Shown: one piece after another, positions 1 through 12,474 of the stretch
Layout of the letters: every line of letters starts with the position of its first letter
Position numbering within the stretch: the stretch's first letter is position 1
Assembly: GCA_019188255.1 (NCBI GenBank)
Contig: JAETXT010000001.1
Location: 2,294,001 to 2,358,000 of the forward strand
From: Verticillium longisporum
Lineage: Eukaryota; Ascomycota; Sordariomycetes; Glomerellales; Plectosphaerellaceae
DNA length: 64,000 bases
Reading direction: 5' to 3'
Made by a program: the position numbers and the translations under genes
Notes under the pieces: model-generated
Databases searched by the model: none
Told to the model about the DNA's origin: nothing
What the model saw: the letters and a program-made list of their open reading frames with translations, nothing else

Positions 1-1440
1 AATTAATATACCTATATAAGGAATACTCTATAAAGAGCTACTTAAATAATACTATAATAACCCTTATATAAGATATATAGGGGTAAATAAGACCTTTAAG
101 CTATTAATAAGGAAGTTCTATTAAGAAAATATATCTATTACTATCTACTATTATATTACTAAATACTTAATATATTAAAGGATTTAAATACTTTAATATA
201 GATTATATAAAAAGCTATAATCGCTATTACTTCTATTTTATCCTTTCTAAGAAATATCTTTAAACTTTATTATAAGCTTAAGCCCTATATTAAAGGCTAA
301 TAGCCTAGAGTATAACTCTATTCTTATAATTATAGATCGATTTACGAAAGCTATTTAGTTCCTAGCTATATATAAGACGTTAATAGCTACTAGCCTAAGT
401 ACGATCCTCTATAAGGAAATAGAATATAGGTTTAGGAGCTTAGAGGGTATAATAAGCGATAGAGATAAACTCTTTATAAGTAAATTCTAGGAGGAATTCT
501 ATTAAGAGAGAGCGATTCGATACTACCTCTCTATTATCTATTACCCTTAAATAGATAAATAGATAGAGAGAATTTACTAGATATTAGAAAAATACCTTTA
601 TTATATTAACGACTAAGCGCTAAAAGAGTAGCTATATTACCTAAAAGAAATAGAATTCTTATATAATAATAATATATATAGTATTATTAATATCTCTCCG
701 TTTAAAGCCCTATATAAATACTACCTTAGAATAATTAACTATATAGCCTTAAGAAAGGATATAAAGGTCTAAAGCGTAAAGGAAAGGATTAAGAAGATTA
801 TAATTATTTACTAAATAATTAATAAAAATTAATAATATATAATATATATTTAAGCCTTCTATTATAATAAAAGGTATATATTAAAAACCTTTAATATTAA
901 GGACGTTATAGGGCTTTCTATTAAGAATTTTTAATTTAAAGTAGACTAGAAGCTAATATTATAATATATCTAGGTCTAGATTATAGAATAGATAAGCGAA
1001 TAAGCTTACTATATAATACTTCCTAAAACTTATTCTAGAATATATAATATCTTCCCTATCTCTTCCCTAAAGCTATAATACGATCGCTAAATTAATACTA
1101 AATAATTAGCTTACCTTCCTATATTAGAGAATAGATAGGATAAATAGGAAATTAAAGATATTATATCCTATAAAGAGGATTAAAGGTAAAGGTTCTATTT
1201 AGTAAAATAAGCTAAATAGTTAATAGAATATAATATCTAAGAACCTAAAAGCTACCTTAAAAATATAATATAAATCTTAAAAAGGTACTAGAAGTATTAG
1301 AGGTATAGATATAAATAATAGGACGAGTAATTAAATTCCTAAATTAATTATTAATAAATTACTATATAAGGAAAATAAGAAAATAAAAGTAGAACTCTAA
1401 TATTAAGCTTTAATAATACTATTAATATATTAATTAAATA
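1..1440 (+). pseudogene. Gyp-1a pol 3' end: integrase and chromodomain
   Basis: The frame shows an integrase N-terminal segment (about 100-190), a core with the first Asp in an LDF/LNF-like block near 250-270, a second Asp in a DRDKLF-like block near 458-478, and the region of the catalytic Glu in a Q-D-x-Q-x-E-R-like block near 550-572. A chromodomain follows at about 1147-1300, recognisable by the series E-D-I, K, F-Y-L-V-K, E-Y-N, E-P-x-S-Y-L-K-N and L-K-R-Y. This order is typical of chromovirus pol. Gln and Trp codons are replaced by TAA or TAG throughout, so no protein can be made. The stretch at 720-1140 is the integrase C-terminal region. Confidence 0.88.
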
Positions 1441-1468
1441 ATACGATAATACTTTATAATTATTATTA

Positions 1469-3274
1469 TTAAGATATTAATTCCCCTTTATCTTTATTTA
1501 AATAAAGGAAATATTATTCTAAATTATATACCTCGATTAAACCCTTAATAGTTAGCTCGTTAATACTCTTATTATTATTATTATTACCGCTTTCTTCGTT
1601 ATTACTAATAATCTATATAGTCTTCTAAGGAGTCGACCGAGTTCTCTTTACTAGGCAGCTAGGGGCTAGAGCTAGAATAGAGCGCTTAGCTAACCCCTTT
1701 AGAGTAATAGTAGCTTTAGGGGTAGGGGTTCGAGCTATTAATACTTCCTTAAGAGCTTTAGAATTATTAGCAACGTAGCAGAGCTCTACTTAAGCTTTAC
1801 GGATATAAGCTTTAATATTAGCTACCTTCTTCTCCTTAATAATTATAAGCTTAATAGCCTTCTCTACCGCTTTATATTCCTCTATCTCTTTCTTCTTTAT
1901 AGCTATTACCTCCTTTTTAATAATAATACTCTCTTTCTCGTTTATAATAGAGGCTATAATAATATTAGTATTCTTTAATATATAAGAGGACGATTAGTTA
2001 ATAGGGGTATAGCTTAGGTAATAAGCGCTTTAAAGGCGTAAATAAATAAGGCTATCGCTATTAAGGGTATTTATTAATAGATCGATAAGCTTAAGATTAA
2101 TAGGAAATTTAGGGTAGCTATAGACTAATTTAATAATATCTTCGCTATTTAAAGAATAATTATATAAATTAATATATAGATAGGATAAAGTAAGCTTAAA
2201 GGTATTAGCCTCTTAATAATAAATAATATACTTAAGTTAATAAATAGCGATAGCTTCTTTAAAGGCTTTATAGCTTAAAGGCCGAACTTATTAAAGAAAA
2301 CTTAATTAGCGAAAGGATATAAAATAAAGGGCTAAGAAACTTATAGATTAGCGAAGCTAGAGAGATAATAGTAAATATATTAAGGATATCTTAGTAAATA
2401 GATATTATATAATTAATTAAAGGGAACCTAAAAGTTTAAATATAACCTATAATATTATAGAAACGGCTATTATTAACTAAATTAATAATAATTTCTAATA
2501 TTTTCTTAAAATATTTAATTACTTTAGCGAAACGGGAGAGATAATAAATATATTATTTTAATAAATAGTTATATAAGGTTATACCCTTATTAATATATAT
2601 TTAATTATGGATTTCCTATTAAATAAACTAAATAACCCTATAAAAGGGCTTAAGGATCTATAATTATTAATTAATATAATTAAAAGATTTAGCGAATTTA
2701 TAATAAAATAAGCGCTTTTATTAAACTTATAGGTAATATATTTAATATCGGAATATCTAGCTATATACTCGATATCTAGCTACGAGGCGAGTTTACTAAA
2801 ATAGTATTTATATAAGGGGTTCCTAGCCTTAGTATTAGGAAGCTATTAATTATAGGCCTAAGCTAATTAAGGATTATATAAATATATTTTATTAAAACGA
2901 AAAGTAATATCTAATATTATAATAATTAACTAGAATAATTAAGATATTTAAGGATAAATATAAGATTAAATAGATAAGACGGGAATATAATAAATTATAG
3001 GAATATCGATTATTAAAAGAAGCTAGGGATAGCGAGATCTAGGAGAGTTATAGGTATAATAGAGAGAACCTTATAAGATAGGTATAATAAACTATTACCT
3101 ATAAATCGGTAATAAGGACTATTCTATATTACTATCTATTTCTAGGCTATTATTAATATTATTATTATTATAATTTCCGTAATATATCTAACTTAGCTCT
3201 ATATTATAGCTATATAGGGGAATAAGGCCTAAGAAGTAATACGTTAAGGCACTAAGGCGCGTTAGCGAAGGCAT
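1469..3274 (-). pseudogene. Gyp-1a antisense ORF (aORF), unknown function
   Basis: A long frame on the strand opposite to pol fills the space between the chromodomain and the polypurine tract. It starts with a surviving ATG (complement of 3272-3274, coding M-P-S-L) and ends at a TAA at 1469-1471, giving exactly 1806 bp (601 codons plus stop). The same length is found in copies 1d and 1i. Internal stops are TAA or TAG only, as expected from RIP of Gln or Trp codons. The C-terminal third is rich in Lys and Glu and predicts a coiled coil. It is followed by a basic S-A-K-R-S-A segment and an Asn run. I recognise no known domain. It is not gag, env or RT. Confidence 0.75.
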
Positions 3275-3299
3275 TATAAGTTCTAGGGACTAGACCTCT

Positions 3300-3510
3300 A
3301 GGAGGGGAGGTAATATAAGGAGTTAGATATTAGGAACCTAACCTTTATTTATATTATCGTAGATGCTTTAGCGATAAGCCCTAGTTTAAAAGGAGAAGTC
3401 GAGGCTATACTCGATAGCCTCGGTAAGTTAAAGTTAATATAATAGTTTACCGATTATTCGCCGATCTAATTACTTTCCTTAATCTAGGCCCTTAGCCCTA
3501 TACCTTTATA
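3300..3510 (+). repeat. Gyp-1a polypurine tract and 3' LTR
   Basis: A purine run (3300-3313, aggaggggaggtaa) directly precedes the LTR, which runs 3314-3510 (197 bp) from tataagg to cctttata. The LTR contains the family's perfect inverted repeat, cgaggctat / atagcctcg with a 5-base loop. The purine tract fixes this as the 3' LTR of a plus-strand element. Confidence 0.93.
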
Positions 3511-4907
3511 ATAATAAGAACTATTTATAATAATAGAAAGCTTAGAATATTAATATTATTACTTCGAAAGTATAAATTAAGTCTTTATAATATTAATTAA
3601 TAATTAAGCTTTTAAGGGTATTATATAGGCTTTAGCTAGCGACCTTTAGGGAAAGCTTATATAATAAATATATTAATTATTATTTTTTAATTTTAAAATT
3701 TAATATTAGCTTAGGGTTATAAACTTAATTAATAATCTCTTAAAATAATTAAACTATATAAGGGAATAAATATTAATAAATAATATACTCTTTATATTAT
3801 CTAAAAAGCTATAATTAATAGAAGACTTAGCTATAAATATTTAATAAATTATTATAAAGATAAAGCTAAAGGATATTATAAATAGAGCTTATATTTAAGT
3901 TATTTAGGTAATACTATAAGGATAAAAGCCTATCCCTATATTAAGAAGATATTATAGTTCTAAGGAAAAAGGGCCTTTACTTTTTAAATAAAGGGTAATA
4001 TATATTTATATTATTATAATAAATAAAGTAGAAAAGAAAGCTTCTTTTTAACCTTAAAGCTAAGAAGCTAAGGCTAGAAAGTTAATAGCGATTTATTAAA
4101 AAATTAGAAAAAGGTCTAAAGAATTAATAGAGTTTAAGGTTATTATTCTAGATTAATATATCCTATATTCTATTATAAAAGAGCTTATAAAGAACGAAAT
4201 AGTATTAAGGCCTACCTTTATCCTAGAATTTAAAGATTTGATTAGAGTATTATAAGCTATTAATTTAGGATACTTTTTTTAGAAGGAGAATATAAGCTAA
4301 TAAGCTAGAAGAAGGGAAGATTATATTATAAATAATTAAAGTACCTTTATCTTTAAAGGATAATTACTTATCTTTATATAAAGTTCTATTAGGAAAATAT
4401 ATCTATTAATATCTATTATTATATCGTTAAATACTTAATATATTAAAGGACTTAAATACTTTAATATAGATTATATAAGAAGCTATAATTATTATTACTC
4501 TTATCTTATCCTTTTAATAAATATCTTTAAACTTTATTATAAGCTTAAGCTTTATATTGAGAGATAATAATATAGGGTATAATTCTATTTTTATAATTAT
4601 AGATTAATCTATAAAAGTTACTTAGGTCTTAGTAATATATAAAACGCTAATAGCTATTAACTTAAGTACGATCCTCTATAAGGAAATAGAATATAGGTTC
4701 GGGAGCTTAAAGGGTATAATAAGGCATAAAGATAAGCTCTTTATAAGTAAATTCTAGGAGGAATTCTATTAAAAGAGAATAATTCAAAATTACCTCTTTA
4801 TTATTTATTATCCTTAAATAGATAAATAAATAAAGAGAACTTACTAGATATTAAAATACTACCTTTATTATATTAACGATTAAGTATTAAAGGAGTAGCT
4901 ATATTAT
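3511..4907 (+). pseudogene. Gyp-1b fragment: RNase H to integrase
   Basis: This is part of a plus-strand Gyp-1 pol. It begins in RNase H, matching 18678 onward of copy 1d, runs through the RNase H to integrase linker and the integrase zinc region (about 4380-4460), and stops inside the integrase core at 4907, where a minus-strand LTR abuts. It is the oldest layer here: 1a is inserted at its left edge and 1c at its right edge. The element probably resumes at 25128, but about 1.4 kb between the two points is missing (see Findings). It is RIP-mutated throughout. Confidence 0.85.
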
Positions 4908-5118
4908 TATAAAGGTATTAGGCTAAGGGCCTAGTTTAGGGAAAGTAACTAGATTAGCGAATAATTAATAAACTATTATATTAACTTTAACTTATCGAGG
5001 CTATTAAATATAGCCTCGACTTCTCCTTTTAAACTTAGGCTTATCGCTAAAGTATCTACGATAATACGAATAAGGGTTAGGTTCCTAATATCTAACTCCT
5101 TATATTACCTCCCCTCCT
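4908..5118 (-). repeat. Gyp-1c 3' LTR and polypurine tract
   Basis: The LTR at 4908-5104 is in minus orientation (tataaagg to ctccttata on the plus strand). It is followed by the complement of the purine tract, ttacctcccctcct (5105-5118). This order proves that the element extends to the right on the minus strand. Confidence 0.92.
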
Positions 5119-5143
5119 AGAGGTCTAATCCCTAGAACTTATA

Positions 5144-6960
5144 ATACCTTTATTAATATATCTTATTACCTTAATATATATTATTTATAGAGCTTTATCC
5201 CTTAATATAATTATAATATAGAGCTAAGTTAGATATATTATAGAAATTATAATAATAATAATATTAATAATAGCTTAGGAGTAAGTAATAATATAGAATA
5301 GTCCTTATTATTAATTTATAAATAATAGTTCGTTATATTTATTTTATAAGGTTCTCTCTATTATATTTATAATTCTCTTAAATTTCGCTATCCTTAGCTT
5401 CTTTCTAATAATCGATATTATTATAATTATTTTATCTTTATATTATTTACTTAATCCTATATTTATCCTTAATTACTTTAATTGTCTTATTTAATTATTA
5501 TTATATTAAATATTATTCTCTATTTTAATACAATATATCTATATAACCCTTAGCTTATTTATACTTATAATCGCTAGCTTCTTAATAATAAGGCTAGAAA
5601 TCCCTTTTATAAGTACTATTTTAATAAGCTTACCTCTTAGCTAAATATTAAATATAAAGCTAGATATTCTAATATTAAATATATTATATATAAATTTAAT
5701 AAAAATACTTATTTCTCTATAAATCTATTAAATTATTTAGCTATATTAATTAATAATTATAGATCCTTAGGCCCCTTTATAGGGTTATTTAGTTTATTTA
5801 ATAAGAGGTTATTTATTAAATAAATACTATTAAGGATATAATTTTATATAATTATTTTTCTAAATAGTATATTTATTATTTCTCTTATTTCGCTAAAATA
5901 ATAAAATATTCTAAGAAAATATTAGAGATTATTATTAATTTAGCTAATAATAGTTATTTCTATAATATTATAAATTATATTTATATTTTTAGGTTTCTTT
6001 TTATTAATTATATAATATATATTTATTAAGATATCCTCTATATATTTATTATTATCTCTCTAACTTCGCTAATCTATAAGTTTCCTAGCTATTTATTTTA
6101 TATCCTTTTATTAATTAAGTCTTCTATAATAGGTCCGGCCTCTAAGTCGTAAAGCCTTAGAGGAAGCTATTATTATTTATTAACCTAGATATATTATATA
6201 TTATTAAGAGGCTAATATTCTCGAACTCGCCCTCTTCTATTTATATATCGATTTATATAATTATATCCTCGATAATAAAGATATAATTAAAGTAATCTAT
6301 AATCGCTTTAATATTCCTATTAACCCTAAGCTTATTAATTTACTCGAGGACACCCTTAATAATAATAATCCTATCTATATATATCTTTAAAATATATATT
6401 ACTTAGGCTATAGTTTTATTAGCTAATTATTATCTTATATCTTAATAAATATTAAAGTTATTATAGTTTCTATTATAAATAAAAAAAATATTATTATTAA
6501 GAAAGAAGCTATAATTATAAAGAAAAAGGAGGTAGATATATAAAAAATAATAGAAAAGGCTATTAAATTTATAATTATTAAAGAAAAAAAGGTTATTAAG
6601 GCTAAGGCCTATATCTATAAAGTATAATAGGAATTATATTATATTATTAATAGTTTAGAAGCTCTTAAAGATATATTAATAGCTCGGACTTTAACCTTTA
6701 AAGCTTTTATTACTCTGAAGGGGTTAGCTAAGTACTCCGCTCTAGCTCTAGCCCTTAACTACTTAGAGAAGAGAATTTAATCGATTCCCTAGAAGACTAT
6801 ATAAATTATTAACGATAATAAGGAGAATAATAATAGAAATAATAATAAGAATATTAATAAATTAATTATTAAGGGTTTAAGCGAAATAGATAATTTAGAA
6901 TAATTTTTCTTTTATTTAAATAAGGATAAAGGGGAATTAATATTCGATAATAATAATTAT
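5144..6960 (+). pseudogene. Gyp-1c antisense ORF
   Basis: This copy of the antisense frame is in plus orientation because the element is minus. The start codon has become ATA (5144-5146, ATG in 1a, 1g and 1h). Its N-terminal third belongs to a diverged subtype shared with copy 1e. The Lys/Glu-rich coiled-coil segment lies near 6470-6620 and the Asn run near 6810-6860. At the normal stop position (about 6943) it reads GAT in place of TAA by changes that RIP does not explain, so the frame runs on past the usual end. TAA and TAG codons interrupt it throughout. Function unknown. Confidence 0.68.
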
Positions 6961-6989
6961 AAAGTATTATTATATTATTTAATTAGCGA

Positions 6990-9900
6990 ATTAGCGATAT
7001 TATTAAGCTTAATATTAGAGTTCTATTTTTATTTTCTTATTTTCCTTATATAATAATTTATTAATAATTAATTTAGGAATTTAGTTATTTATCTTATTAT
7101 TTATATTTATACTTTTAATACTTTTAATACCTTTTTAAGGTTTATATTATATTTTCGAAATAGCTTTTAAGTTCTTAAGTATTATATTCTTTAAATTATT
7201 TAGCCTATTTTATTAAATAGAACCTTTAATTTTAATCCTCTTTATAGGATATAAAATCTTCGATTTCTTATTTATCCTATTTATCCTTTAATATAAAGAA
7301 ATAGGTTAATAATTGAATATCGATTTAGCGATTATATTATAATTCTAAGGAAGAGATAGGGAAGATATTATATATTCTAGAATAAATTTTAGGAAATATT
7401 ATATAATAAGCTTATTTATTTATTTATTCTATAATTTAGATTTAAATATATTATAATATTAGCTTTTAATCTACTTAAAATCGGAAATTCTTAATAGAAA
7501 GTCTTATAATATCTTTAATATTAAAGGTTTTTAATATATACTTTTTATTATAATAGAAAGCTTAAATATGTATTATATATTATTAGTTTTTATTAATAAT
7601 TTAATAAATAATTATAATCTTTTTAATCCTTTCTTTTATATTTTAGACCTTTATATCCTTTCTAAGGGCTATATAGTTAATTATTCTAAGGTAATATTTA
7701 TATAAAGCTTTAAATAATAAAACGCTAATAATACTATATATATTATTATTATATAATAACTCTATTTCTTTTAAATAATATAGCTATTCCTTTAATACTT
7801 AATCGTTACTATAATAAAGGTATTTTTCTAGTATTTAATAAGTTCTTTCTATTTATCTATCTATTTAAGGGTAATAAGTAATAGAGAGGTAGCGCTAAAT
7901 CGCTCTCTCTTAATAGAATTCCTCCTAGAATTTACTTATAAAGAATTTATCTTTATTATTTATTATACCTTCTAGGCTCCTAAACTTATATTCTATTTCC
8001 TTATAGAAGATTATATTTAAGCTAATAGCTATTAATATCTTATATATAGCTAGGAATTTAATAGCCTTTATAGATTAATCTATAATTATAAAAATAGAAT
8101 TATATTCTAAGCTATTATCTTTTAATATAGGGCTTAAGCTTATAATAAAGTCTAAAGATATTTCTTAGAAAAGATAAAATAAGAATAATAATAATTATAG
8201 CTTTTTATATAATCTATATTAGAATATTTTAATCCTTTAATAAATTAAATATTTAGTAATATAATAATAGATATTAATAGATATATTTTCTTAATAAAAC
8301 TTCCTTATTAATAGCTTAAAGGTCTTATTTACTTTTATGTATTCTATTTAAGGGTTATTATAGTATTATTTAAATAGCTCCTTATAGAATATTCCTTATA
8401 TAGGGATAATTAATTATCTTTTAAAGAGGAGGGTATTTTAATTATTTATAATATAACCTTCTTTTCTTCTAGCTTATTAGTTTATATTCTCCGTATAGGA
8501 AAAGTATCCTAGGTTAATAGCTTATAATCCTCTAATTAAGTCCTTAAATTTAAGGGTAGAGGTAGGCTTTAATATTATTTTATTCTTTATAAGCTCTTTT
8601 ATAATAGAATATAGGATATATTAATCTAGAATAATAACCTTAGATTCTATTAATTCTTTAAACCTTTTCTTAATCCTTTAGTAAATCGTTATTAATTTTC
8701 TAGCTTTAGCTTTTTAGCTTTAAGGTTAAGAAGAAGCTTTTTTCTCTATTTTATTTATTATAATAATATAAATATATATTACCCTTTATTTAAAGGGTAA
8801 AGACCCCTTTTCCTTAAAGCTATAATATCTTCTTTATATAAAGATAAGCTTCTATCCTTACAATATTACTTAAATAGCTTAAATATAAATTCTATTTATA
8901 ATATCTTTTAGCTTTATCTTTATAATAGCTTATTTAATATTTATAATTAAGTCTTCTATTAATTAAGTTTTATAGGAATATATTATTTATTAATATTTAT
9001 TCTTTTATATAATTTAATTATTTTAAGAGATTATTAATTAAATTTATAACTTTAAGCTAATATTAAATTTTAAAATTATAAGATAATAATTAATATATTT
9101 ATTATATAAGCCTTCTCTAAAAATCTCTAATTAAGGCCTATATAATACCTTTAAAGGCCTAATAATTAATTATTATTATAAAAACTAAATTTATACCTTT
9201 AAAGTAATAATATTAATACTCTATGCTTTCTATTATTATAAATAATTCTTATTATTTAATCCTTTATTATTATTCTATTAGCGAAACCTTTAATAAATAA
9301 TAAATAATAAATCTCTAATTATTCTTATATTTTTAGCTAAGGGTCTCTAAAATAATATTATTTAATATATTAATCTTAATTTAACTTTCGAATATATAAT
9401 CTTAATATTATAAGATTATAATAATAATAAAAGTAAGCTTTAATATTTTAAATCCCTTTTATACTTTAAATAACTATTTAAATAGTCCTTTCTTAACCTT
9501 TATAATATTTCTTTTTAATAATATTAATAAAGGTATTATTATTTTAGAATATCTTTTAATAAATTATTAATAGAAGTTCATAAATCTTAAGAATATTTAT
9601 ATATCTTTAAAGGATTTAGGGGGTTATTAATTAATAATTATTTAGATATAGTTTAAGTTTATAGCTATACTTTCCTTAGAGATAATAAATTTAAGGAATT
9701 CTATTTTATTTTAATAAAAAGCTTAAAATCTCGAAATCTCTTAAAGATTTATTAAAAGTAAATTATATATTCCTCCTTTATTCTTAAATAAATTAAGATA
9801 TTATTTAAATAAATAATATAGAAATCATTTAATAATTTAATAAATATTTAATAAATATTTAATAAATATATATTTAGAATATAATAAAAATATTTATAAG

Positions 9901-11189
9901 CTTAAATAATATTATAATATATTTATAATATTTATATTAAATTTAGAATATAATTTTCTATTAATTATTCTCTTTAATATAAATTTAATAATAAATATCC
10001 TAGATATCTATTTTAGAGAAATATTTTATTTTAATTAAATAATCTAAAAGTTCGCTTATTAAAAGGAGAGGGTATTAATTCTTTATAATAATTATATTTA
10101 GACTTTAATAATTAATATATAAGTATAAATTCTTATCCTTCTTTAATATAAATAATATTAGAGCTTTTATAGGGCTAATAGATTTCTTAATTCTCTTTAT
10201 AGCCTCCCCTTTTATTATATAATAATAGAGCTTATCTAGCTATTTCTAGGATAATAAGTAGATTAGCCTATAAAGAGGTTCGGCCCTTTCTTTTAGGTTT
10301 ACTAAGTATTTTATATTTGTTAATATTAATAATTCTTTTATTAAATCTTTAGAGAATATATCTAGAAACTTTATAAATTCTTAAAAGAGCGCTTTAATTT
10401 ATTTATTATTAAAAGAAGGCTTATCGATAATAGGAATTATTATATTAAGTATTATAGCTACTATTTAAGTAATATAAGCGATATAGGCCTTAGCTTTATC
10501 TTTAATTATAATCTTTATAAACTCTTTAAAGTCTATATTAGATATATAGCCCTAAATAAAGCATTAAATAATAATATCTATTTAAATATTTTCCTTATTT
10601 ATATTATAATTAAATAGAAGGATATACTTTAACCCTTTAAATTATTCTACATATATAAATAATTAATATAATAATTTAGGTCGATTTTATATATCTAGTA
10701 AATAGAATAAGAGGGTAAATAATCTATAATTATTTATTATCTATTTATTAAACGTTCATAATTTAGGAGCTTCTATATTTTCTACTTTTTATAGCTTTAA
10801 TAGCTAAATAAGAGTAAGATTAATAATATCTATAATAACGCTAATATCTAAATTAATAGAGAATTTAATTTCCTTACTTTATTAAATAATAATCGTTAAT
10901 ATTTTTATACTCTTCTTAATATTTATTTTTAATATAATACTTCTTAAATTAGAATTTATATTAAATCGTTTTCCGAGAATTCTATTATTTAGATACCCTT
11001 AAACTTAAATAATGAGATATTAATAATTATAGCTTTAGTTAAATATGATTCTATATTTAGTATTTTAGCTTATTATAATAGAAATATATATTAAATAGTA
11101 TTATAAAAATAATATTTTAATTACTTAATAATATTCTTATAGAATAAAGGTTTAGGTTTCTTATTTATTTTAATATAATACCTTTACTA
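6990..11189 (-). pseudogene. Gyp-1c pol and 3' part of gag
   Basis: Reading right to left on the minus strand: end of gag (about 11189-10950), protease region (near 10870-10800), RT with its Y-L-D-D-like block near 9822-9790, RNase H (about 9600-9250), integrase (about 8650-7880) and chromodomain (about 7270-7130). The order matches copy 1d. This is one of the most decayed copies, with very few GC-containing codons left. The frame is cut at 11189 by Co-1a and resumes at 23881. Confidence 0.85.
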
Positions 11190-11335
11190 TATTAGTAGTA
11201 TTCGCCTAGGGCTTCTAGTAGTTACCTAATGCTAGGTGGCCTATGCCCTAGCACCTCCTATAGCTTAGTTCTAGGTACCCTCCTACCCTAGAGAATAGCT
11301 TCCTAATAAAATACCTTTCCCTTAGACCTCTAACA
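11190..11335 (+). repeat. Co-1a 5' LTR
   Basis: This 146-bp LTR begins tattag and ends ctaaca. Ancestral termini were probably TGTTAG and CTAACA, since the end here still reads aaca. It keeps several CpA and TpG sites that the internal region has lost. It contains the inverted repeat tgctagg / cctagca. Immediately downstream is ggttatataccc, a candidate primer-binding site that reads ggttatacgccc in Co-1b. Confidence 0.92.
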
Positions 11336-11429
11336 GGTTATATACCCTTTTACGTATTATATAGTATTATTAATATTATAATTTTTATATTATTATTAAC
11401 AGCTTTATTTCCTCTATTTAATAGTATTA

Positions 11430-12470
11430 TTATCGTTTATTTTAAATAAGGTTTACTCTTTTATAATAAATATTATTCCTATTAAATTACTCGACGATAT
11501 TAAGCTATAATAGCTTATCCTTAGCTCTTTATTTATATCGATTATTTAATTAGCGAATCGAACCTCTATTCTTAATAATTTAATATTATTAATCTATTAG
11601 AATAAGACTATTATCTTTAATTCCTTTATTCGATAATCCTACCCCTTATTAACCCTAAGGCCCTAGAGGTATAATAGGAGAAGAGGGTAATAATAATAAA
11701 TACTCTTTCCTATATTATTAATCCTAGCCTCCTCGATCGCTTTAAGGGTAGAGGTTAGGATATAAGGGATCGAGACCCTTATAAATTATAAGATATAATT
11801 AACCGAATAATTCTTAAGCTTTTATTAAATATTATTATAGATCTTATTTATAAGCTTAATAAGATTAAAATTAATAATTTTCTAACCTTTTATATTTATT
11901 TAGCTTATATTTAAACCCTTTAATATTACTTCTTAGAGATCTATAATATTGATTTATTTATATTTATTTATATATTCTTTAATAATATTGATTATTAATA
12001 TCTTATTTTATTTAAGAAATATATTATAATAAAGGTCTATAATTAATATAATATTATAGCTAATATTACTTATAAAGCTAATAATTAAGAATCTACTTTT
12101 AATTCTATAATTATTATATATTATAATAATAATCGAAGTTAGAAAAAGGGTAGTTATATATTTATTATTATTTTAAGTATTAATAAGAAATATTCTATTT
12201 ACTTTTACTATTTTAAGGAAAATAGGAATTATTTAATTATACCTTTTCTATTTACTTCCTTATTAAGAAGAATATATTATCGAGGTAGCTTAGCGAGGTC
12301 TATAATAGGGCTATTAAGGCTATTAAGGCTTATTATTATAATACCTCTTATTAAAGCTCTTCTAATAATATTAATAAATAAATTATTATTACCTCCTTTA
12401 ATATTATTTATTAAGACTCTATTATTTATTTAGTAATATCTTATTATACCTCTTTAATAGCTAAGATTTA
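11430..12470 (+). pseudogene. Co-1a gag
   Basis: This is a RIP-broken frame between the 5' LTR and the protease motif. Near 12185-12240, and in Co-1b near 44775-44830, a Tyr-rich stretch (K-Y-P-I-Y-F-Y-Y-F-K, then Y-T-P-S-T-Y) fits a former C-x2-C...H-x4-C zinc knuckle whose TGT/TGC Cys codons became TAT/TAC. That reading is inference from the RIP rule. The position between LTR and protease supports gag. Confidence 0.6.
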
Positions 12471-12474
12471 TAGG

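Larger units (their letters stand above)
1..3510 (+). mobile_element. Gyp-1a, 3' part of a Ty3/gypsy chromovirus
   Basis: This is the 3' half of a plus-strand Gyp-1 element whose 5' half lies outside the window. It reads, in order: end of the integrase zinc region, integrase core, chromodomain, an antisense frame, the polypurine tract and the 3' LTR. The sequence after 3510 joins directly to the RNase H region of another Gyp-1 copy (1b), so 1a was inserted in 1b. The 5-bp target duplication on the right would be the ataat at 3511-3515; the left copy is out of view. The sequence is heavily RIP-mutated and not functional. Confidence 0.93.

Noticed and set aside
3314..3510. Short inverted repeats as CRISPR or riboswitch structures
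   Set aside because: They recur only as part of LTRs, without spaced repeat arrays or any bacterial context.
5144..6960. Antisense ORF as a captured pogo/Fot1-type DNA transposase
   Set aside because: The Lys-rich C-terminal part first suggested it, but no DDE or helix-turn-helix block could be found, there are no terminal inverted repeats, and the position inside Gyp-1 is identical in all copies.
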